Shown here: positions 7,815-12,010 of the stretch, one piece after another | Layout: every line of letters begins with the position of its first letter | Numbering within the stretch: the first letter of the stretch is position 1 | Assembly: GCA_016191305.1 (NCBI GenBank) | Contig: JACPOX010000087.1 | Coordinates: 1 to 12,010, forward strand | DNA: 12,010 bases | DNA from: Legionella longbeachae | GTDB lineage: Bacteria; Pseudomonadota; Gammaproteobacteria; Legionellales; Legionellaceae | Direction of reading: 5' to 3' | The notes under the pieces: generated by a model | The model's database searches: none | What the model was told of the DNA's origin: nothing | What the model saw: the letters and a program-made list of their open reading frames with translations, nothing else | Made by a program: the position numbers and the translations under genes

Positions 7815-9467
7815 CTAAAATGGTATTTTCGGTTGTTCAATGGGTTTTTGTAAAATATTCTCATATTCATCAAATGTATCAGAGTATTTATTAATTTCTG
7901 AATTCAAGGAACCGAATTGAAATCTTGGAGAATATTTTTCTTTATTTAAAACTTCATTTATTATAGAGGTAATCAGAGTCAACTGAGCTTCATGTACATA
8001 GTTTTGAAGCATAAGAATGGAATTACTAATTTCTGGTGTATACTCTTTTTTTAAATATTGTATTAACTTTGTATACAATTCATTAGATAGTGATTTTGGA
8101 TTAGACTGATTCTTAAGCTCAAAAACAAACATTGTTAAGCCATGAAATAGACGATCGGGCATGACCTCATTTGGAATATTTTTAAGTAAATTGATTTTTG
8201 TTGAAAAACTTTCTTTTTCTTCTTCAGTAAATTGCTCAGATAACTTATCAATGTTTTTATCCATTAACAAAAGATAATTTATTATTTTACTATTGATTTG
8301 ACTAAGACGTTCAGAAGGGTTATCTAATTGTGGTTTAGCCAGCCCCACTCTTTTGAATTTGTTAATCTGTTCGGGATTATTATAATATAGTTTAAGTAAA
8401 TCATCATTGCTAAATGGGCCAAATTTATTATTTACTTTATCAACGAGTGTGTTTTCTGAATCATATTTACACTCCTTATCTTTCCATTTATCAAAAGCCT
8501 GTTCAATGATCTTTCCATTACCTGTTTGCTTGGAGTTTATATTGAACTCCGGTAGGTTAAATACAAAAGGGATAATATCCTTAAATTGCTCATTATTTAA
8601 TGAAAGTAAATTATCATAATAATTGGAATTATAAGATATAAGTTCCTTTCTCAAGGAAGAAAGTTGTATTGGTGTATTGTTAGCGTTTGATAATTGATAA
8701 TACTGCAAGAAGAGATTAAATGGCATTCTAATATTATTGTCTAGCGTTAACTGACATAAATTAAGTATTGTTTTTTCATCAAGAGAATCATTACTTAAAT
8801 ACCTCTGCAAGACGTCCGAATCTTGTACTATTGCTAATGCTACTTTTGGATTTTCATTCATATAACTTATGACCATTTCGATTGGTAAGTTGAAAATTTT
8901 AATCAACTCATTAAGCAATTTTGAGGAATCGTTATATCTCATAGTATTTAAAAGAAGATGGTATAAGTTATCAATAAATGTAAAAACAGTGGTCTTATCT
9001 TTTTTTAGGAGCTCAGTTAGAATTATTTTTTGCACATCACTAAAAAAATCAGTAAAAAATAATGGTATTGGTAGGTTTTGTTTTGTGTATTTATTTTCCA
9101 TCTTGATCTCAGAGAGTAAAATAGGAAATTTATCCAGTAAGTTATCTTCGTTGAGGTTTTTAGTTAATGTATTGACAATAAATTCTGTTCCAAGAACTTT
9201 AAGTAAATTGGAACTATTTTTATTAAACTGGATAAAAAGATCGAAAAGAACGTTAGAGTCTTTTTCAATCATTTCCTTTAAAAGTTTTTCATGCTTTTGT
9301 AACATATTAATTTGATTAAGTTCATTTAAATGTTTAAAGCCGAAATCAATTTTTCCTCCTGAGCTAATCTCATTGTGCGATTTGACAATACACATTGATT
9401 TTTTAAAGAAAAATTCATTGGATAATAAGTTAAAAAGTCCTTCCTGAAGTTTAGAATTATTTTGCAT
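7815..9467 (-). CDS. Large hypothetical protein, effector candidate (third ORF of the minus-strand block)
   Basis: About 550 residues from an ATG at 9467; a TTG at 9479 would add four. I do not recognise a family. The protein is rich in Asn, Lys, Leu and Ile, has no signal peptide or membrane helix, and looks mostly helical with repeated Leu-rich amphipathic stretches. Examples are residues 60-130 and 370-440 (LLLMDKNIDKLSEQFTEEEKES). The last 20 residues are polar with an acidic patch (DEYEN) and end KIPF, loosely like a Dot/Icm secretion tail. The start overlaps the preceding ORF by 11 bases, suggesting translational coupling or a former fusion. Codon use is strongly AT-rich compared with the housekeeping genes. 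An effector role is inferred from context only. Confidence 0.7.
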   Translation of the reverse strand: MQNNSKLQEGLFNLLSNEFFFKKSMCIVKSHNEISSGGKIDFGFKHLNELNQINMLQKHEKLLKEMIEKDSNVLFDLFIQFNKNSSNLLKVLGTEFIVNTLTKNLNEDNLLDKFPILLSEIKMENKYTKQNLPIPLFFTDFFSDVQKIILTELLKKDKTTVFTFIDNLYHLLLNTMRYNDSSKLLNELIKIFNLPIEMVISYMNENPKVALAIVQDSDVLQRYLSNDSLDEKTILNLCQLTLDNNIRMPFNLFLQYYQLSNANNTPIQLSSLRKELISYNSNYYDNLLSLNNEQFKDIIPFVFNLPEFNINSKQTGNGKIIEQAFDKWKDKECKYDSENTLVDKVNNKFGPFSNDDLLKLYYNNPEQINKFKRVGLAKPQLDNPSERLSQINSKIINYLLLMDKNIDKLSEQFTEEEKESFSTKINLLKNIPNEVMPDRLFHGLTMFVFELKNQSNPKSLSNELYTKLIQYLKKEYTPEISNSILMLQNYVHEAQLTLITSIINEVLNKEKYSPRFQFGSLNSEINKYSDTFDEYENILQKPIEQPKIPF

Positions 9468-9987
9468 ATATCCAACCAAGATTTATGTTTTTGTGGATTT
9501 CATATTCATGAAATTCATTTAAAAGTTCTTCAAATTCTTTATCTGGCTGTAATGGAAAATACAAGTCTTTTGACTGTTCACTTAAGTTTTTTGAAAATTG
9601 AGGCTTATAATTGAAAAAATTCTCAGGTCTATTTTTTATCTCAGCATGCTGATAATATCTTTTGGTATGTCCTGCACCGATATAGCTTTTATTTAATAAG
9701 TTAATATCTTCGCTATGGTGAACTATATAATTTTTAGATGATTTAGATTTATTATTATCCCAATATAGGATGTCGTCCATCCATGTATCTGGTTGTATGG
9801 CATTTCCCCATGTTCCAGGTTTATAGATGGAATATCGATTAATATCTCCTTTTTGACACGCAATATATTCAATTTGCTCCTGTATATTCGTTAGAAAATT
9901 AAAATTATTGGTATTCACCGCATGTATGCTGGCTGTTTTTGAAATAATCTTTTGTATTTTTGATAGATAACAAAAAGGATCTTGCAT
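9457..9987 (-). CDS. Hypothetical protein or frame-shifted middle part of a larger gene
   Basis: 176 residues of unknown family. The ATG at 9987 has no convincing Shine-Dalgarno. The frame stays open upstream to about position 10062, overlapping the end of the preceding ORF, with no other ATG, GTG or TTG. Upstream codons read SWDALDLTSRKPNIQDI before the methionine, a plausible protein sequence. This suggests that it is the continuation of the preceding ORF after a frameshift, not an independent gene. Residues 58-69 read GTWGNAIQPDTW, followed by MDDILYWD. It ends GWIYAK and overlaps the next ORF. No signal peptide or membrane helix is evident. Confidence 0.6.
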   Translation of the reverse strand: MQDPFCYLSKIQKIISKTASIHAVNTNNFNFLTNIQEQIEYIACQKGDINRYSIYKPGTWGNAIQPDTWMDDILYWDNNKSKSSKNYIVHHSEDINLLNKSYIGAGHTKRYYQHAEIKNRPENFFNYKPQFSKNLSEQSKDLYFPLQPDKEFEELLNEFHEYEIHKNINLGWIYAK

Positions 9988-10022
9988 TATATCTTGAATA
10001 TTTGGTTTACGCGAAGTTAAAT

Positions 10023-11525
10023 CTAGAGCATCCCAAGAGGAATGATGTCGTTTTTTTCAAGCCCTTCACGATCAAGTATACGGTATTGTAATCCCTCGGT
10101 TATACATTTAATTTCTATAACACCTGGATTTAATTTTTTATCAGATAAGTATTCCAGTTCATACAACGATAGCCTTTCTTTTTCAATGAACTTGGGTTCA
10201 GTCATGTTTTTGGCGAAATAATATAAACCTTTTTTATTTGGCTCAATATATAAATGATGGGAGCCAATTAAAATTTGTTTTTCTTGAATATCTTTTTTAA
10301 GCTCAGGAGCTAATTTTAACATTCGGTATTGCTCACGATTCATAAGGACATAGGCATGATCACCATCATTCATACCGCGTGGTGTAATTGCCGCTCTTTC
10401 GATGATAACTTTGTTAATCCCAATATCAGGATATTTCTCCGGTTCATTATTTAAATTGTTTTCATATCCACCCAAAAGAACTTCTACTATAGCGGAATTT
10501 TCACGACAATTACCGATACTTGATAAGATAGAATTTTTTGCGGTGTTTTCAACACGTTCACTTTTAAGAAAAGGTCTTCCAATGCTGTGATATTTATTTT
10601 TTTTAACGTCTTGATAAACACTATCGGGAAACACATTTTTATTCTTAGTATTTTCGTCTTCTGGGTCGATAAAAATTGGGGAACTAGATGTTTTCGGGAA
10701 TTGTATTTTTTCTAAATCTTGATAAAGAATTTGATTATCATTACGTTTTTTTTCTAGAATAAGATCATGCAATTCCCAATTTCCATTATTACATCCATAA
10801 ATTTTATAATCTTTACCGTGTTTAATGATAATTGGCGGAGAAAAATAGCTATATTCATCAGCTATTTTACTTAAATATTCTTCTGATATAATTTCTTTTT
10901 CATTAAATGATAATAAAATGACTGGATTATTTGTTTTTAATTTATGAAAAGCCTTGTCATCGATATCAGGAAGGTGGGTTACTATATCTAAAATTTGAAG
11001 CATGGAGGGGTTATCAATTCCAAAATATTTCCCTTTTACTCTCATAGCTAAAAAATTAGGATCTTCATTATTCTCTAAAATAAACAATTTTAAATTATTT
11101 ATTCTTTCCTTATCCTCAAGTCCAAGCTTTCTTGATCTGGATAGGAACATCAATAGTTTTCTATGCGATGGCCAGTTTTTAAGGTCAGGTTTATTTGCAG
11201 CAACTGGAATTAATTCTTTAGTTTTATCGTAAACAGTCTCAGCTATCTTTGTTAATACACTATTAAATTCTTTAGATAACATTGAAGCAATTGTATTTGC
11301 CGATTTAGAATTACACTCTTTAAGAATTTCAAGAAAATACTCGAACTCACCCGATTCTATGTAATATTTTATTGCTTTAATAAGTATTGGATTTTCAATA
11401 CAAACCTCATGAATATCAATAGATGGAGGCGTTGTTACAGAAATGTTTATAGAATTAATTTCTATCTTCTTGATTTCGGTAATAACAATTTTACATTTAC
11501 CTATTTGCTGAGTTGATAATTCCAT
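10023..11525 (-). CDS. Hypothetical protein with a possible cysteine-protease/transglutaminase-like core (first ORF of the minus-strand block)
   Basis: 500 residues from the ATG at 11525, chosen because GGGAG (complement of 11531-11535) lies 5 bases upstream. In-frame ATG 11549 and GTG 11552 lack one. The family is not recognised. In the numbering from 11525, IGNCRENSAIVEVLLGG (337-353) places Cys340 in a Gly-Asn-Cys-x-Glu context at a helix start. NDGDHAYVLMN (386-396) places His390 at a strand start. This order resembles the Cys-His part of papain or transglutaminase-like enzymes, including some bacterial effectors. A third residue is unclear: E428 (YIEPNKKG) is one option and an Asp in the following frame is another. 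The N-terminal 300 residues are Lys/Asn-rich without known motifs. The gene has its own promoter. It ends in GLEKNDIIPLGML, just after an A7 slippery run. Effector status is inferred from context. Confidence 0.72.
   Translation of the reverse strand: MELSTQQIGKCKIVITEIKKIEINSINISVTTPPSIDIHEVCIENPILIKAIKYYIESGEFEYFLEILKECNSKSANTIASMLSKEFNSVLTKIAETVYDKTKELIPVAANKPDLKNWPSHRKLLMFLSRSRKLGLEDKERINNLKLFILENNEDPNFLAMRVKGKYFGIDNPSMLQILDIVTHLPDIDDKAFHKLKTNNPVILLSFNEKEIISEEYLSKIADEYSYFSPPIIIKHGKDYKIYGCNNGNWELHDLILEKKRNDNQILYQDLEKIQFPKTSSSPIFIDPEDENTKNKNVFPDSVYQDVKKNKYHSIGRPFLKSERVENTAKNSILSSIGNCRENSAIVEVLLGGYENNLNNEPEKYPDIGINKVIIERAAITPRGMNDGDHAYVLMNREQYRMLKLAPELKKDIQEKQILIGSHHLYIEPNKKGLYYFAKNMTEPKFIEKERLSLYELEYLSDKKLNPGVIEIKCITEGLQYRILDREGLEKNDIIPLGML
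10046..10056 (-). other. Slippery A AAA AAC run in the zero frame
   Basis: On the minus strand the codons GAA AAA AAC contain A_AAA_AAC in the phase of a canonical -1 slip site. The -1 frame is closed by a TGA just upstream, opens here, and continues through the 176-codon ORF to 9457. The zero frame stops 8 codons later at 10023-10025. Programmed slippage, transcriptional slippage and a simple 1-nt indel all fit. Confidence 0.4.
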
Positions 11526-11589
11526 CAATGCTCCCATTCTATTGTGCATCACATTGCCATATAGTGGTATTTTTGATCGACTATCTTCA

Positions 11590-11618
11590 ATTATAGATAA
11601 AGTTTGCTGTTTTGTTAA
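11590..11618 (-). promoter_or_regulatory. Sigma-70-like promoter of the minus-strand block
   Basis: Reading the minus strand, TTAACA (complement of 11613-11618, 5 of 6 to TTGACA), a 17-base spacer and TATAAT (complement of 11590-11595, 6 of 6) form a near-consensus promoter. It points into the 500-codon ORF with a leader of roughly 60 bases. No other gene lies between. Confidence 0.75.
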
Positions 11619-11678
11619 ATTTGAGCAAAAAAGGCTTATATCATGATGCTTTACTCATTTAGAAATTGCTCAAGCCTA

Positions 11679-11701
11679 TAATGCTGTTAGTGACAGCATT
11701 A
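11679..11701. promoter_or_regulatory. 9-bp palindrome upstream of queA, possible operator
   Basis: TAATGCTGT (11679-11687) and ACAGCATTA (11693-11701) form a perfect inverted repeat around a 5-base centre. No T-run follows on either strand, so it is not a terminator. It lies between the divergent queA and minus-strand promoters, just upstream of where the queA -35 would be. That position suits a dimeric regulator site. A regulator is not identified. Confidence 0.35.
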
Positions 11702-11726
11702 GGATGATGAACGATTTCATTTCGTG

Positions 11727-11732
11727 TATAAT
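11727..11732 (+). promoter_or_regulatory. -10 box of the queA promoter
   Basis: TATAAT lies 28 bases before the queA ATG and matches the consensus fully. No good -35 hexamer is found 16-18 bases upstream, so the promoter may need an activator or rely on the -10 region. Confidence 0.5.
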
Positions 11733-11759
11733 GGCGACAATTTATTTTCAGGTTGCCTC

Positions 11760-12010
11760 ATGAATACGCAGGACTTTTACTTTGATTTGCCCCCAGAACT
11801 TATTGCTCAATATCCTTTGGCTCATCGTAGTGATTCCCGACTGTTAACTTATGATCGTCAGAATGGTGAGTACGGCCATTATCAATTCAGAGAAATTGCT
11901 GATTTTTTAAAGCCTGGTGATTTGTTGGTTATGAATGATTCCAAAGTGATTCCAGCTCGATTATTTGGTCATAAAACCACCGGTGGAAAGGTTGAATTAT
12001 TAATAGAACG
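11760..12010 (+). CDS. queA: S-adenosylmethionine:tRNA ribosyltransferase-isomerase (5' part, runs off the window)
   Basis: QueA transfers and isomerises the ribosyl moiety of SAM onto preQ1-modified tRNA, giving epoxyqueuosine at the wobble position of GUN anticodons. The first 83 codons are present. They include [20 protein letters not shown] (residues 8-27), typical of the family N-terminus (E. coli FELPESLIAHYP). [20 protein letters not shown] (49-68) and the following [10 protein letters not shown] are highly conserved. A weak Shine-Dalgarno (AGG at 11751-11753) precedes the ATG at 11760. The partner gene tgt commonly follows but lies outside. The truncation is only due to the window end. 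Confidence 0.95.
   Translation, partial: MNTQDFYFDLPPELIAQYPLAHRSDSRLLTYDRQNGEYGHYQFREIADFLKPGDLLVMNDSKVIPARLFGHKTTGGKVELLIE

Noticed and set aside
8869..9315. Plus-strand open frame of 148 codons opposite the third minus-strand ORF.
   Set aside because: It is antisense to a longer frame, lacks a ribosome binding site and has low-complexity composition.
11621..11677. Inverted repeats TTGAGCAA/TTGCTCAA and AGGCTT/AAGCCT upstream of queA.
   Set aside because: The two pairings overlap and cannot nest into one hairpin, and the spacing is long, so chance is likely in AT-rich DNA.
1..12010. CRISPR arrays, tRNA or rRNA genes and insertion sequences.
   Set aside because: I saw no regularly spaced direct repeats, cloverleaf, rRNA-like stretch or transposase motif.

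Overview
The window reads as AT-rich gammaproteobacterial chromosome, most likely Legionella or a close relative. The housekeeping proteins (YicC, Gmk, a short RpoZ, SpoT, RidA, Uup, QueA) are clearly gammaproteobacterial. They sit beside a eukaryotic-type mitochondrial carrier gene and a block of unrecognised AT-rich ORFs, a mix typical of a genome that encodes type IV (Dot/Icm) effectors. The genus is inferred from this mix; no rRNA or other marker is present.

Layout. (1) 1-949: a strong hairpin, then a mitochondrial-carrier-family gene with a good ribosome binding site, interrupted by one amber codon inside its first carrier signature. (2) 1092-5486, plus strand: yicC, gmk, rpoZ, spoT, ridA, the conserved gmk-rpoZ-spoT order. 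A 77-bp compound palindromic repeat lies between rpoZ and spoT. The spoT frame is broken by an apparent deletion of about 61 nt between the ppGpp hydrolase and synthetase domains. (3) 5517-7799, plus strand: an ABC-F ATPase of the Uup type, abutted by a small multi-pass membrane protein. (4) 7815-11525, minus strand: three consecutive unrecognised ORFs (about 500, 176 and 550 codons) behind a good sigma-70-like promoter at 11590-11618. The first carries a Gly-Asn-Cys...Asp-His-Ala pattern suggestive of a cysteine-protease or transglutaminase-like fold. The second has no clear start signal, and its frame stays open back into the end of the first through an A7 slippery run. The block may therefore be a split or frameshifted large gene. 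(5) 11760-end, plus strand: the 5' part of queA (queuosine tRNA modification), with a TATAAT box and a 9-bp palindrome upstream.

How the parts work together. yicC-gmk-rpoZ-spoT-ridA join RNA decay, GMP phosphorylation, the RNA polymerase omega subunit, alarmone turnover and reactive-enamine clearance. Guanine nucleotide supply and the stringent response are linked through gmk, rpoZ and spoT. The minus-strand block looks like accessory DNA placed between conserved genes. The most notable features are three apparent coding interruptions in one window (carrier amber codon, spoT deletion, minus-strand frameshift candidate) and the two effector-like loci.
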